DNA of 64,000 nucleotides from positions 62,001 through 126,000 of the forward strand of contig NZ_JAEVFE010000005.1 in the NCBI RefSeq assembly GCF_016803135.1, written 5' to 3'. The stretch comes from Altererythrobacter sp. C41 (lineage in GTDB: Bacteria > Pseudomonadota > Alphaproteobacteria > Sphingomonadales > Sphingomonadaceae). The first letter of the stretch is position 1; every line of letters begins with the position of its first letter. Of this stretch, positions 1 to 10,824 are shown piece by piece. A model generated the notes under the pieces. The model ran no database searches and was not told the DNA's origin. It saw only the letters and a program-made list of their open reading frames with translations. The position numbers were made by a program, and so were the translations under genes.

Positions 1-1
1 G

Positions 2-1267
2 CGCGCGGCGCTCGAGAAGTTCCTTCCCGCCAACCGCCGCGGCGGCATGGCCGAATTCCTCAACCGCCTGAGCTACCAGCCGCTCGATGCGACGACGCTG
101 GAAGGCTACAAGGAGCTGGCCGCCAAGGTAGGCGAGCCCGAGCGCGGGATCGCGATCTTCCTCTCCACCGCACCCAGCCTGTTCGAGCCGACGATCCGCG
201 GCCTGCAGCACGCCGGGCTGGACGGGCCGCGCGTGCGCATGTGCCTGGAAAAGCCGCTCGGTGTCGATCTCGAGACCAGCCGCGAGATCAACGACGCGGT
301 CGCCGCCGCCTTTCCGGAAGAGCGGATCTTCCGCATCGACCACTATCTCGGCAAGGAGACGGTGCAGAACCTGCTCGCCTTGCGCTTCGCGAACATTCTG
401 TTCGAACCGCTGTGGAACGCAGGCCACATCGACCACGTTCAGATCACCGTGGCGGAAACGGTCGGCCTCGAAGGACGCGTCGCCTTCTACGACGACGCCG
501 GCGCCCTGCGCGACATGGTGCAGAACCACATGCTCCAGCTCCTCGCGCTGGTCGCGATGGAGCCGCCGAGCAGCTTCGATTCGACCTCGGTGCGCGACGA
601 GAAGGTCAAGGTCCTGCGCGCGCTGCGCCGCGTCGGAGAAGGCGAGACGGTGACCGGCCAGTACCGCGTCGGCGCGATCCAGCGCGAGTCCGTCCCCGGC
701 TACGACGAGGAACTGGGCAAGGATTCGGACACCGAGACTTACGTCGCGATCAAGGCGCACGTCGACAACTGGCGCTGGAAGGGCGTGCCGTTCTACCTGC
801 GCACCGGCAAGCGCCTGCCCGAGCGAGTGACCGAGATCGTCGTGCAGTTCCGCTGCGTTCCGCACTCGATCTTCGAGGACAAGGGTGCGCGGATGCAGCC
901 CAACCGCCTCGTCATCGGCATCCAACCCGAAGAGAACGTGCACCTTTCGCTGATGGCCAAGGTGCCGGGGCTAGACCGCGAGGGCATCCGCCTGCGCTCG
1001 GTACCGCTCGACATTTCGATGCCCGACGCTTTCTCGGGCGCAGTGCGGCGGATCGCTTACGAGCGGCTGCTGCTCGATCTGATGGAGGGCGACCAGACGC
1101 TGTTCGTCCGCCGCGACGAGGTCGAAGCGCAATGGGAATGGATCGACGCGATCCGTGCCGGCTGGACCGAACAGGGCCTCACCCCCCGCCCCTACAGCGC
1201 CGGCACCTGGGGCCCGAGCGCGGCGATTGCCCTGGCGGAGCGCGACGGAGTTACCTGGCATGAGTGA
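2..1267 (+). CDS. zwf: Glucose-6-phosphate 1-dehydrogenase, 5' end cut by window edge
   Basis: Oxidises glucose 6-phosphate to 6-phosphogluconolactone with NAD(P)+, the entry step to the Entner-Doudoroff route in the cytoplasm. The frame is open to the first base, so the ATG at 47 is internal. The visible 421 residues lack roughly the first 65-70 of a usual ~490, including the GxSGDL nucleotide-binding motif. The substrate and active-site signature RIDHYLGKE is intact (nt 338-364), preceded by the conserved EKPLG, and the C-terminal domain is complete. The gene is followed on the same strand by edd and eda, which supports the assignment. The stop is TGA at 1265-1267. I am very sure of the family; cofactor preference cannot be read from what is visible. 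Confidence 0.96.
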   Translation, partial: RAALEKFLPANRRGGMAEFLNRLSYQPLDATTLEGYKELAAKVGEPERGIAIFLSTAPSLFEPTIRGLQHAGLDGPRVRMCLEKPLGVDLETSREINDAVAAAFPEERIFRIDHYLGKETVQNLLALRFANILFEPLWNAGHIDHVQITVAETVGLEGRVAFYDDAGALRDMVQNHMLQLLALVAMEPPSSFDSTSVRDEKVKVLRALRRVGEGETVTGQYRVGAIQRESVPGYDEELGKDSDTETYVAIKAHVDNWRWKGVPFYLRTGKRLPERVTEIVVQFRCVPHSIFEDKGARMQPNRLVIGIQPEENVHLSLMAKVPGLDREGIRLRSVPLDISMPDAFSGAVRRIAYERLLLDLMEGDQTLFVRRDEVEAQWEWIDAIRAGWTEQGLTPRPYSAGTWGPSAAIALAERDGVTWHE

Positions 1268-1298
1268 TTTTGCGATGTGTGGAGCAGGCGAAACCTTT

Positions 1299-1434
1299 CC
1301 CCTCGTCTTCAGAGGAGGGGAGCGAGACTTGCTCCTGCGTCAGCAGGGGCTAGTCGCAGCGGGGTGGTGCGCTACCGGGCGCGACGCTTACGCGCCGCCA
1401 CCACCCCCAACCCCCTCCTCTGAAGAGGAGGGGG
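1299..1434. repeat. Nested inverted-repeat element between zwf and edd
   Basis: About 136 bases fill almost the whole zwf-edd gap. Each end is a G/C-rich hairpin: 1299-1320 (CCCCTC/GAGGGG arms, one mismatch) and 1411-1434 (10-bp perfect stem, TGAA loop). Between them a second inverted pair, GGGGTGGTG at 1361-1369 and CACCACCCC at 1399-1407, makes the whole unit foldable as one large structure. It has no coding potential that I can support. The layout resembles the REP/MITE-like intergenic repeats found in sphingomonad genomes; copy number elsewhere is unknown. Confidence 0.7.
1411..1434 (+). promoter_or_regulatory. Hairpin that encloses the edd ribosome binding site
   Basis: A 10-bp stem (1411-1420 paired with 1425-1434) with loop TGAA ends one base before the edd ATG at 1436. 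The only Shine-Dalgarno-like sequence, GAGGAGG, lies in its 3' arm, so the folded form would hide it. It may limit edd translation or couple it to upstream translation; that role is inference. Confidence 0.5.
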
Positions 1435-1435
1435 C

Positions 1436-3247
<1,812 letters not shown>

Positions 3248-3248
3248 C

Positions 3249-3863
3249 ATGACCGATATCGACGCGCTGATGCGCACCGCCCCGGTGATCCCGGTGATCG
3301 TGATCGATGAGCTCGAACACGCCGTGCCGCTGGCCGAAGCGCTCGTCGCCGGCGGTCTGCCCGTGCTCGAGGTGACGCTGCGCACTCCGGCCGCGCTGTC
3401 CGCAATCGCGGCGATGAAGCAGGTGCCCGGCGCAATCGTCGGCGCAGGCACGGTCGCCAACCCGCGCGATCTGGAAGACGCGCTCGCCGCCGGGAGCGAG
3501 TTCATCGTCTCCCCCGGTCTCACAGAACCGCTGGCGCAGGCGGCGATCCGCCGCGGCGTGCCCTTCCTGCCCGGCATCGCCAATGCCGGCGACATCATGC
3601 GCGGGCTCGACCTCGGCCTCACGCATTTCAAGTTCTTCCCGGCCATGGCCGCGGGGGGCTTGCCGGCGCTCAAGTCCCTTGCTGCGCCGTTCGGTGCCTG
3701 CCGGTTCTGTCCCACGGGCGGGATCGGGCTCGATAATGCCGCCGAGTGGCTCGCCTTCGATCCGGTGCTCTGCGTCGGCGGAAGCTGGGTCGCTCCCCGC
3801 GGTGCGCCCGACCGCGAGCAGGTCGAACGAGTCGCCCGCGAGGCCGCGGCGCTCACGCGTTAA
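3249..3863 (+). CDS. eda: 2-dehydro-3-deoxy-phosphogluconate (KDPG) aldolase
   Basis: Splits KDPG into pyruvate and glyceraldehyde 3-phosphate, ending the Entner-Doudoroff pathway. 204 residues, normal for the family. Visible marks are VLEVTLRT with Glu41 and Arg45, VGAGTV, FIVSPGL, and the Schiff-base lysine Lys128 in FKFFPA, followed by the phosphate-binding PTGGIG. I chose the ATG at 3249, one base after the edd stop; upstream in-frame ATGs lie inside edd. The tight edd-eda junction suggests one transcript and matched amounts of the two enzymes. Confidence 0.97.
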   Translation: MTDIDALMRTAPVIPVIVIDELEHAVPLAEALVAGGLPVLEVTLRTPAALSAIAAMKQVPGAIVGAGTVANPRDLEDALAAGSEFIVSPGLTEPLAQAAIRRGVPFLPGIANAGDIMRGLDLGLTHFKFFPAMAAGGLPALKSLAAPFGACRFCPTGGIGLDNAAEWLAFDPVLCVGGSWVAPRGAPDREQVERVAREAAALTR

Positions 3864-3947
3864 CGTCCCTGCGCCCGGCGTCCCCTTGCGGGACGCGGCG
3901 TGCGGCAGGCTGGCCCTTGCGCGGCAGCCGGCGCATAGCCCGCGCCC

Positions 3948-4658
3948 ATGGACCCGATGCTCAAATGGATCGGCGGTGCGACCGCCGCACTCGTGCTCCT
4001 GCTCGGCGGAGCTACTCTGGTCAGCCACCTCCGGGACGCGCCGGAGGCCGAGAATGCGCCCGCGCTCGAGCAGGCCATTCCGGTCGATGAGGCTGCACTG
4101 ACCGAAACGCCCGAAGGCGCCACCGATAGCGAGGCCGAACCTGCCGCCACCGGCGGCGATACGCCCCCGACCCCCGCGCCCTCGACCAAGGAGCAAGCCT
4201 TCGTGGTCAAACGGATTCTACCGATCGAAGGTCCGATCAAGTACGGCGAGTGGCACTGGGACGACGAGGGCGTGCCCGACGGACCGCTGGTCGTGACCGT
4301 GGATCTCGACGCGCGCGTGGTCTCGATCTTCCGGAACGGTTACGAGATCGGCGCCGCCGCGGCCATGCTCGGCACCGAGGAGCACCCGACCCCGCTCGGC
4401 ACTTTCCCGATCATGAGCAAGGAACGCCACAACGTCTCGGAGAAGTACGGCAACGCGCCGATGCCCTGGACCCTGCGGCTGACGCACGACGGGGTTGCGA
4501 TCCATGGCGGCTCGGTGGTCGAGAACGGCTACGCCAGCCACGGCTGCATCGCCATTCCCGACGAGCTCGCCAGCCGCCTGTTTGCGGTCGCGAAGAAGGG
4601 GGACAAGGTCATCATCACCCGCGGCGAGACGATGCAGCTCGGCGATTCGATTATTTAA
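3948..4658 (+). CDS. Membrane-anchored L,D-transpeptidase (YkuD domain)
   Basis: Predicted to work on peptidoglycan in the periplasm, forming 3-3 crosslinks or attaching proteins. 236 residues: a single N-terminal membrane segment (about 7-27), an acidic Pro/Ala/Thr-rich linker (30-85), and a YkuD catalytic domain (about 110-230). The active-site motif is complete: HGG with His186 and SHGC with the nucleophile Cys200. Start is ATG 3948. The next gene, tilS, is convergent; the gap holds an inverted repeat. Which LD-transpeptidase reaction it performs cannot be told from sequence. Family assignment is firm. Confidence 0.92.
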   Translation: MDPMLKWIGGATAALVLLLGGATLVSHLRDAPEAENAPALEQAIPVDEAALTETPEGATDSEAEPAATGGDTPPTPAPSTKEQAFVVKRILPIEGPIKYGEWHWDDEGVPDGPLVVTVDLDARVVSIFRNGYEIGAAAAMLGTEEHPTPLGTFPIMSKERHNVSEKYGNAPMPWTLRLTHDGVAIHGGSVVENGYASHGCIAIPDELASRLFAVAKKGDKVIITRGETMQLGDSII

Positions 4659-4677
4659 TACGCACCATGATCGAGCC

Positions 4678-4813
4678 GTCGCTCCTGCGCAGGCAGGGGC
4701 CCATCCACGCTCTCCGCCTCAGTGGAACCGCGCGTTGATGTCGGGACGGCTCTCGCCCGAGCCCGAGCCTCTAAGGACTGAAGTTAGCGGCCCCTGCCTG
4801 CGCGGGGGTGACG
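4678..4813. repeat. Inverted repeat in the convergent ldt/tilS gap
   Basis: GCGCAGGCAGGGGCC at 4687-4701 occurs as an exact 15-base reverse complement at 4789-4803, about 87 bases apart. The outer edges carry TCGCTCCTG and a GGGGTGACG tail, as in the GTCACCCC-type palindromes elsewhere in the window. It lies between two genes that converge, so the transcript hairpin could act as a terminator for both. No coding signal is seen inside. Confidence 0.6.
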
Positions 4814-4828
4814 CGATCGAAGCGGACG

Positions 4829-5809
4829 TCAGGATCGGCGGGGCGGTTCCGGTTCCAGCAGCCAACCTTCCGCTGTGCCGCGCCCGGCGACGCCGCCGCA
4901 GTTCGCGGCCGATCCGCGTGTCAGGGCATCGTCAAGCTGCGCCAGAGCGGCGCCCCGCGCGGCGCCGCCAAGCAGGGCGACCGCTCTCGCCAGAATCCGC
5001 AGACGGATCGCACGTGGAGCTTGCGGTCGGTAGAGGTAACCGCCTGCTCGTTCCTCCACTTGCGCGTCCCACTCTCGGTCCGCCGCCCATTGCAGCGCGT
5101 CGTCGGCGTCGGCGAGGTGAGCCGCGCTCTGCGCCAGCGCGGCGATGTCGAGCCAGTCGGTGTCGGCAAGCGCGCGGCGCATGCGGACACGGTCGAAGCG
5201 CTCGTCAGCATTGGAGGGGTCCTGCGCGGCAACCACCCCGACGGCGTCGAGCACCGCCTGAAGCTCTGCCCGCCGCCAGCCAAGCAGCGGGCGCAGCAGC
5301 ACGAGGTCGCAGCCGGGCACGTGAGTTCGCGTGCGCACCCCGGCAAGCCCGGCTACGCCGCTTGCCCGGTTGAGCCGCATCAGCAGCGTCTCGGCCTGAT
5401 CGTCGGCGTGATGGGCGGTGGCGACGGCAGCAAGCCCCCGCCGGCGCGCCCAGCCTTCGAGCGCCGCGTAACGCGCCTTCCGTGCCTCGTCCTGAAGATT
5501 GCCGCCGGCGACCGCGACGCGAAGGGTGGCATGCGGCACGCCGAGCTCACCGCAGAGGCGTGCGACCATCGCCGCCTCGTCCGCGCTCTCCGGCCGAAGA
5601 CCGTGATCCACGGTCGCCGCCTCCAGTTCGCCGGGAACGGCCGCATGGGCGAGCAGCAGCATGGCGAGGCTGTCCGGCCCGCCCGAAACGGCAAGGCCCA
5701 GCCGTCCGGCCTCCGGCCCGATCCGCGCGAGGTCGGCCCGGAAGCGGGCTACGCGCGCGGGATCGACCGGCCTATCAATTGCAGGTGACCTTCTTCCGGT
5801 CGGCCTCAT
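4829..5809 (-). CDS. tilS: tRNA(Ile)-lysidine synthase
   Basis: Modifies the CAU anticodon of tRNA-Ile2 to lysidine using ATP and lysine so that it reads AUA codons; essential in most bacteria. 326 residues, the short form lacking long C-terminal domains, common in alphaproteobacteria. The PP-loop ATPase motif SGGPDS is at residues 42-47 and the downstream signature DPSNADERFDRVRMRR is present. Start ATG 5809 is the first possible one in frame and overlaps the 3' end of cpoB by 35 bases, so translation is probably coupled. In relatives tilS often sits between cpoB and ftsH; here no ftsH follows. Confidence 0.94.
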   Translation of the reverse strand: MRPTGRRSPAIDRPVDPARVARFRADLARIGPEAGRLGLAVSGGPDSLAMLLLAHAAVPGELEAATVDHGLRPESADEAAMVARLCGELGVPHATLRVAVAGGNLQDEARKARYAALEGWARRRGLAAVATAHHADDQAETLLMRLNRASGVAGLAGVRTRTHVPGCDLVLLRPLLGWRRAELQAVLDAVGVVAAQDPSNADERFDRVRMRRALADTDWLDIAALAQSAAHLADADDALQWAADREWDAQVEERAGGYLYRPQAPRAIRLRILARAVALLGGAARGAALAQLDDALTRGSAANCGGVAGRGTAEGWLLEPEPPRRS

Positions 5810-6725
5810 ACTGGTCGGACAGACGGCCGGCCGCGATCGCCGGATAGGTCTCCGCGAATTCGGCCAGCGCGATGCAGGCCCGGTTCGTGTCCTTGGAGGC
5901 GATCATCGCTTCGGCAAGATAGAGGAGGCTGTCCGGCGCGCGCGCACCCTGCTTGTCGGTCTGGTAATTCTTGAGGAACCAGGGCGCCGCCTCGGCCGGC
6001 TTGCCGTCGTCGAGGTAGGCCCGGCCGAGCAGGTTGCGCCCGTAGGTCGTGCGCCAGTGGCTCGGGTACTTCTCCACGAACAGCGCGAGTTGCTGCTGCG
6101 CTTCGGGGTAGAAGCCCGCTTCCCACAGGCGGAAGCCGTAGGAATATTCGTCGTCGGCCGGATCGTCAGTCTGCGGCTTGGCGATCGCCTGCACCGCGGC
6201 GAGCCGCTGGGGGCTCGGTCCGCTGGAGGCGGGCGTCGATGCCGGCGGCGGCGGTGGAGACGGCGGCGGCGCGGAGGCGGATGCGCCACCGGTCATCACC
6301 GAAAGGTTCTGCTGCGGCGCGCTCGAGCCGGAGGTCTGCCCGGCCGGCGCGGTGTTCGTCACCTCAAGCGCGGAGAGCCGCGTTTCGAGCTCGCTCAGCG
6401 AATTGGTGTTGCGTTCGGTCTGCGCCGTCAGCGACTGGATCTGCGCCTCGAGCGCGTCGAGCCGCGCGAGAATGTCGGTCACCGCGGTGGTCGACGGCGG
6501 CGCCTGCTGGGTGCTCGGCGCAGGCGCCGCGCCGGTGATCTCGGGCTGGAAGAAACGCCCGTTCGGTCCCGGGAACACGGTGCGCTGCAAGGCACGCACT
6601 TCGGCTTCGAGCTTGCGCAGGCGCGTTTCCGCATTCCCGTCCTGCGCGAGCGCCGGGGCAGACGCGGCCCCGACCGATACGATCGCCAGTGCGCCCAGAA
6701 TTGCACGGCTCGTTCGGCTGGTCAT
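5775..6725 (-). CDS. cpoB: Tol-Pal cell division coordinator CpoB (YbgF)
   Basis: Periplasmic partner of TolA and the peptidoglycan synthase PBP1B that helps couple outer-membrane constriction with wall synthesis. 316 residues: Sec signal peptide cut after ALA at about 27; an N-terminal heptad-rich coiled coil (about 33-50 and 75-115) expected to trimerise; a Pro/Ser/Ala-rich linker; and a C-terminal TPR block (about 190-310) with motifs such as YPSHWRTTYGRNLLGRAY. I chose the ATG at 6725, in front of the signal peptide. The tolQRAB-pal genes are not in this window, so the usual cluster has been split. Confidence 0.9.
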   Translation of the reverse strand: MTSRTSRAILGALAIVSVGAASAPALAQDGNAETRLRKLEAEVRALQRTVFPGPNGRFFQPEITGAAPAPSTQQAPPSTTAVTDILARLDALEAQIQSLTAQTERNTNSLSELETRLSALEVTNTAPAGQTSGSSAPQQNLSVMTGGASASAPPPSPPPPPASTPASSGPSPQRLAAVQAIAKPQTDDPADDEYSYGFRLWEAGFYPEAQQQLALFVEKYPSHWRTTYGRNLLGRAYLDDGKPAEAAPWFLKNYQTDKQGARAPDSLLYLAEAMIASKDTNRACIALAEFAETYPAIAAGRLSDQYEADRKKVTCN

Positions 6726-6869
6726 GATGAATTGGCTCCTGTCCCTGAAGGTCGCGGCCACCCAAGCGCCCGGTGCCCGAACAACGCCTGAATGGCATGA
6801 AATCTGTGCCCCAAGCACGCCCCGCTGTCGAGGTGGGCGGCGCGTGAATCGGGGGAAACCGTACTCGGC

Positions 6870-7673
6870 TTACCCGCCCTCCGCAGCCGGCTGCCCGCGG
6901 GCGAGCAGCGCTTCGGCACTGATCGGGACGTCACGAATGATCTCGTTTTCCTCGGACAGCTTGGGAACGCTCCGCCCGCCGACCGTGATCGCGAAGGCAT
7001 AGGGCCGGCCGGTCCATATCTGCGGACCTTGGGCATCCGCCGGCACCGTATAGCTTTCCCCTTCGGCCATCTGCTTCTGCATCAGTTCCTCGCCGTTGGC
7101 GTCGTAGAACTTGACCCAGGTATCGTCCTGCAGGGCGGTGAATACGACCGGTCCCGTCGCCGTCGCGGCCGGCGTGGGCGCGGAGGCAGCCTGGGCCGGC
7201 GCCGGCGTCTGCTGCGCCTCGGGCCGGATCAGCGGCCCGGGACCCGCGCCGGGGAAGAAGTAGTCCTTGAAATAGGCGAACCCGCCCCCGATCAGCAGCA
7301 GCGCGGCGAAGGCGCTGAACCAGGCGAGCCCGCGGCTGGGCACCCGCGCCGGATCGCCGGGCTCGAAACTGCTCGCGCGGGTCACCTCGTTCGCGCTCTG
7401 CACGCCCAGCTCCTCACGGACCTGGCGCGCGATCTCGCCTTCGTCCAGATCGACGGCCCGGGCATATGTGCGGGAGAAACCGATCGCATACGTGCGTGCC
7501 GGCAAGGCGCCGAAATCGCCGCGCTCGATCACTTCGAGATGCCTCCGCGGGATGCGCGTTTCGGCGGCGACCTGCTCGAGCGACAGCCCCGCCTTCTCGC
7601 GCGCGCGACGCAAGGTTTGCCCCGCCCCATCCAGCGGCAGTTCCCCTGGAGCTTCGTTCAATTCGTCCGACAT
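6870..7673 (-). CDS. RodZ-like helix-turn-helix membrane protein (DUF4115)
   Basis: Resembles RodZ, which links MreB to the elongation machinery. 267 residues: a cytoplasmic Xre/Cro-type helix-turn-helix domain (about 17-85, core GLSLEQVAAETRIPRRHLEV), one membrane segment (about 116-135), a Pro/Ala linker, and a C-terminal periplasmic DUF4115 beta domain (about 175-250, DDTWVKFYDANGEEL). This order matches RodZ. It lies downstream of ptsP on the same strand, with 136 bases between them. Function in this organism is inferred; a role as a membrane transcription regulator is possible but less likely. Confidence 0.82.
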   Translation of the reverse strand: MSDELNEAPGELPLDGAGQTLRRAREKAGLSLEQVAAETRIPRRHLEVIERGDFGALPARTYAIGFSRTYARAVDLDEGEIARQVREELGVQSANEVTRASSFEPGDPARVPSRGLAWFSAFAALLLIGGGFAYFKDYFFPGAGPGPLIRPEAQQTPAPAQAASAPTPAATATGPVVFTALQDDTWVKFYDANGEELMQKQMAEGESYTVPADAQGPQIWTGRPYAFAITVGGRSVPKLSEENEIIRDVPISAEALLARGQPAAEGG

Positions 7674-7809
7674 GCCGTCCCTAGCGTACCCGAAAAAGCG
7701 CGGCTTGCTCGCTCCTTAACCCGAACAGGGCGCCGCGCGCCACCCTGTCGAACCGCCTGTCCACGCAGACGTGCGGCTTGCGGGCCGACCGCGCGCCCGC
7801 GGTGCGGCC

Positions 7810-10080
7810 TCAGTCGGTCTCGATTCCGCGCTCGGACGCCCATCCGGCGATCGCGGCGCGCATGTTCTCGGGCGGCGACGACAGCCAGCCCTGCATCGCC
7901 TTTTCCAGCTCGCGCAAGTCGATCTGGCGCACGATCTCCTTGATCGGACCGACCGAGACGGGCGTGATCGACAGCCTGCGAAAGCCGAGCCCGAGCAGCG
8001 CCAGCGCCTCCAGCCGCCGCCCGCCCATCTCGCCGCAGATGCCGAGATCGACGCCGCTGCCGAGCGTCGTCTGCGCAACACGCCGCAGGAAGCGCAGGAT
8101 CGCCGGACTGAGCCAGTCGTAGCGTTCGGCGAGCTTGGGATTGGCGCGGTCGGCTGCGAACAGGAACTGGGTAAGATCGTTGGTTCCGATCGAGAGGAAG
8201 GACACCCGCGGCAGGAGCAGATCGAGCACTTCGGCCAGCGCCGGCACCTCCAGCATCGCCCCGTAGCGGATCGCCTCGGGCAGGATCTTCTTCTGCTTGC
8301 GCAAGTGGGCGAGCTGATCGTCGAACACCGCCTTGGCAGCGTCGAACTCCCAGGGCTCGCTGACCATCGGGAACATGACGTAGAGTGACCGGCCGGCCGC
8401 GGCCTCGATCAGGGCGCGAGCCTGCGCCTTCAGGAGCCCGCCGCGTTCGAGCGCGAGGCGCAGCGCGCGCCAGCCCATGGCCGGGTTCTCGTCGTTCTCG
8501 AACTCGCTTTCGCGCAGGTAGGGCAGCGCCTTGTCGCCGCCGATGTCGACCGTTCGGAAGATCACCGGCTTGTCGCCCGCCGCGTCGAGCACGTCGCGGT
8601 AGAGCCGGAACTGGCGCTCGCGCTGAGGCAATGTGGCGGACACGAGGAACTGGAATTCGGTGCGGAACAGCCCGATGCCGTCGGCGCCCACCAGCGGGAG
8701 GGTGGAGATGTCGTCGCGCAGCCCCGCGTTCATCATCACCTCGATGCGCGTGCCGCAGCGGGTAAACGGCTCGATATCGCGCAGTTCGGCGTAGACGGCC
8801 TGGCGCTGGCGCGATTTGGCGAAGCGGGCTTCGAACGCGTCGACGACCGGCTGCGCGGGGCGGGCCGTGGCCGTTCCGTTGTCGGCATCGAGCAGGATGA
8901 CGTCGCCTTCCTGCACGATCCCGCGCAGGCCCCGCACGCGGCCGAGCACCGGCACGCCCATCGCCCGCGCCACGATCACGACGTGCGCGGTGAGCGAGCC
9001 TTCCTCCAGGATCACGCCCTTGAGCCGCCGCCGGTCGTATTCGAGCAATTCGGCGGGTCCGAGGTTCTTGGCGATCAGGATCGCATCGCCGCGCAGGCCC
9101 TGCGTCGCCGCTGTACCAAGCTGGCCCGAGACGATCCGCAGCAGACGATTGGAGAGATCCTCCAGATCGTGCATCCGGTCCTGCAGCAGCGGATCGTCGA
9201 TCTCGCGCATGCGCATGCGGGTGCGCTGCTGCACCCGCTCGATCGCCGCCTCGGCGGTGAGGCCGGCATCGATCGCCTCGTTGATCCGCCGGCTCCAGCC
9301 TTCATCATAGGCGAACATCTTGTAGGTCTCGAGGACCTCTTCATGTTCGCCCCCGACGCCGAACTCCGCGCGGTCCGCGAGGTTGTCGATCTGGTCGCGC
9401 ATCTTGTCGAAGGCGCGGTAGACCCGCTGCCGCTCGACCTCGATGTCCTCGGCCATGACCTGGTCGATGGTGATCCGCGGCTGGTGGTAGACGGCGACGC
9501 CGCTCGCCAGCCCCTTGACCAGCGGCAAGCCGGAGATCGTCGCCGGGCCGGTGTCGGCGGGGGTGAGGCCGCGCGCCTCCTCCTCGTCGATCAGTTCGTT
9601 GTTCGAGATGAGTTCGGAGAGGACCATGGCGGTGGTCTGCAAGGCCTCGATCTCGATGTCCTCGTAACGGCGCGGATCGACGTGCTGGACGCACAGCACG
9701 CCCACCGCCCGCTCGCGGTAGACGATCGGCACCCCCGCGAAGGAATGGAACTTCTCCTCCCCCGTTTCGGGCCGGTACTGGAAGTCCGGATGGGCCTTGG
9801 CCTCGGCCAGGTTGAGCGTTTCGACATTGTCGGCGATCGTGCCGACCAGGCCTTCCCCGATCGCCATGCGGGTGACGTGAACCGCCTCAGCATTGAGGCC
9901 CCGGGTCGCGAACAGCTCCAGCATCCCCTCACGCAGGAGGTAGATCGAGCAGACTTCGCTGTTCAGGGATTCGGCAATGATGTCGACGACATGATCGAGC
10001 TTGCCCTGCGCGTGCAGGCGCGAGGCCATGACCTCGTGCAAGCGGGTAAGGATGCGGCGGGCGGCGGCGGCTGCGCTCAT
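7810..10080 (-). CDS. ptsP: PEP-protein phosphotransferase of the nitrogen PTS (enzyme I-Ntr)
   Basis: Takes phosphate from phosphoenolpyruvate and passes it to an NPr-type HPr, feeding a regulatory, non-transport PTS cascade. 756 residues: N-terminal GAF domain (about 15-160), the PEP-utilising and HPr-binding region, the phosphorylated histidine His366 in SLTAHVVIVARAMG, and the C-terminal PEP-binding barrel with ICGEMGGR. GAF plus enzyme I is diagnostic for PtsP and not for the sugar-type PtsI. No npr or ptsN gene is near. Start ATG 10080 has the family N-terminus directly behind it. Confidence 0.95.
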   Translation of the reverse strand: MSAAAAARRILTRLHEVMASRLHAQGKLDHVVDIIAESLNSEVCSIYLLREGMLELFATRGLNAEAVHVTRMAIGEGLVGTIADNVETLNLAEAKAHPDFQYRPETGEEKFHSFAGVPIVYRERAVGVLCVQHVDPRRYEDIEIEALQTTAMVLSELISNNELIDEEEARGLTPADTGPATISGLPLVKGLASGVAVYHQPRITIDQVMAEDIEVERQRVYRAFDKMRDQIDNLADRAEFGVGGEHEEVLETYKMFAYDEGWSRRINEAIDAGLTAEAAIERVQQRTRMRMREIDDPLLQDRMHDLEDLSNRLLRIVSGQLGTAATQGLRGDAILIAKNLGPAELLEYDRRRLKGVILEEGSLTAHVVIVARAMGVPVLGRVRGLRGIVQEGDVILLDADNGTATARPAQPVVDAFEARFAKSRQRQAVYAELRDIEPFTRCGTRIEVMMNAGLRDDISTLPLVGADGIGLFRTEFQFLVSATLPQRERQFRLYRDVLDAAGDKPVIFRTVDIGGDKALPYLRESEFENDENPAMGWRALRLALERGGLLKAQARALIEAAAGRSLYVMFPMVSEPWEFDAAKAVFDDQLAHLRKQKKILPEAIRYGAMLEVPALAEVLDLLLPRVSFLSIGTNDLTQFLFAADRANPKLAERYDWLSPAILRFLRRVAQTTLGSGVDLGICGEMGGRRLEALALLGLGFRRLSITPVSVGPIKEIVRQIDLRELEKAMQGWLSSPPENMRAAIAGWASERGIETD

Positions 10081-10157
10081 GCAAGCCGCCTATAACAAAA
10101 GCGCGCGATATTGGAACGATTCCCGCGCCGCTTCTCCCTTTTGCCGGTCTCCCCGGA

Positions 10158-10313
10158 TCAGATCTCGGCGAGTTCTTCCTTGATCCGGAGCTTCTGTCGC
10201 TTGATTGCCTGGATCGCCGCCGCGTCGGGAGAGGGCCGGTTCATCTCCTCGCGGAGCCTGTTTTCGAGACCGGCATGCTTGCTCTGTAGTGCGCTGGCGT
10301 GGGACGATACCAT
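10158..10313 (-). CDS. Small DUF465 (YdcH-like) protein
   Basis: A 51-residue protein with the DUF465 pattern: two helices rich in Lys, Arg, Glu and Leu ending in QKLRIKEELAEI. Function is unknown for the family. I prefer the ATG at 10313, because AAGGAG lies six to seven bases upstream of it; an ATG at 10337 would add eight residues but has poorer spacing. A second DUF465 gene starts 162 bases away on the other strand, so the pair is divergent and may share a promoter region. Confidence 0.8.
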   Translation of the reverse strand: MVSSHASALQSKHAGLENRLREEMNRPSPDAAAIQAIKRQKLRIKEELAEI

Positions 10314-10475
10314 CGGGCTCTCCTTGGTTGCAGCCATGGAGCGACTCGTCCTTCGCGGGCGAGCCGCGCAAGGGGCATAGAACCACAACCGGACCCGCTT
10401 GCGAAGGGGCGAGATTGCGCATTTCGATGGGACCGGGCAGAGGCACGTCGAATCGACCGGGAGGAGCAACCTGGG

Positions 10476-10673
10476 GTGAACGAGCAGGAACTGCGCAAGC
10501 GACTGGCAACGCTGAGGATCGAGCACCGCGACCTCGATGCGGCGATCGATGCCTTGCGCGCTTCGGGCTCGGTGGATCAGTTGCAGATCGCGCGTCTGAA
10601 GAAGCGCAAGCTGAAGCTGAAGGACCAGATCGCCGCCATCGAGGACGAGCTGCTGCCCGATATCATCGCCTGA
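10476..10673 (+). CDS. Small DUF465 (YdcH-like) protein, second copy
   Basis: 65 residues, a helical hairpin rich in charged residues with the family core IARLKKRKLKLKDQIAAIEDEL. I start it at GTG 10476, which has GGAGGAG about ten bases upstream and gives the normal family length; ATGs further up would add an unrelated tail. It is a paralogue of the divergent gene at 10158-10313 (shared pattern of KKxKLxxKDxIxxIE type). Function is not known; coiled-coil pairing between the two is a possibility. Confidence 0.8.
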   Translation: MNEQELRKRLATLRIEHRDLDAAIDALRASGSVDQLQIARLKKRKLKLKDQIAAIEDELLPDIIA

Positions 10674-10824
10674 TGTTCTCCAGGCCCTCCCCAGCCCCCG
10701 CAGCGAAACCCGGGAAGGATTATCGGCCTCGCTATCCCGCGACGGCACAATTGTTATCAAAGTGGGAAAAACCCGCGCGGCGCGACTAGCGGGGCGACTC
10801 CGTCTGCGATAGCGCTCTGCGGGC

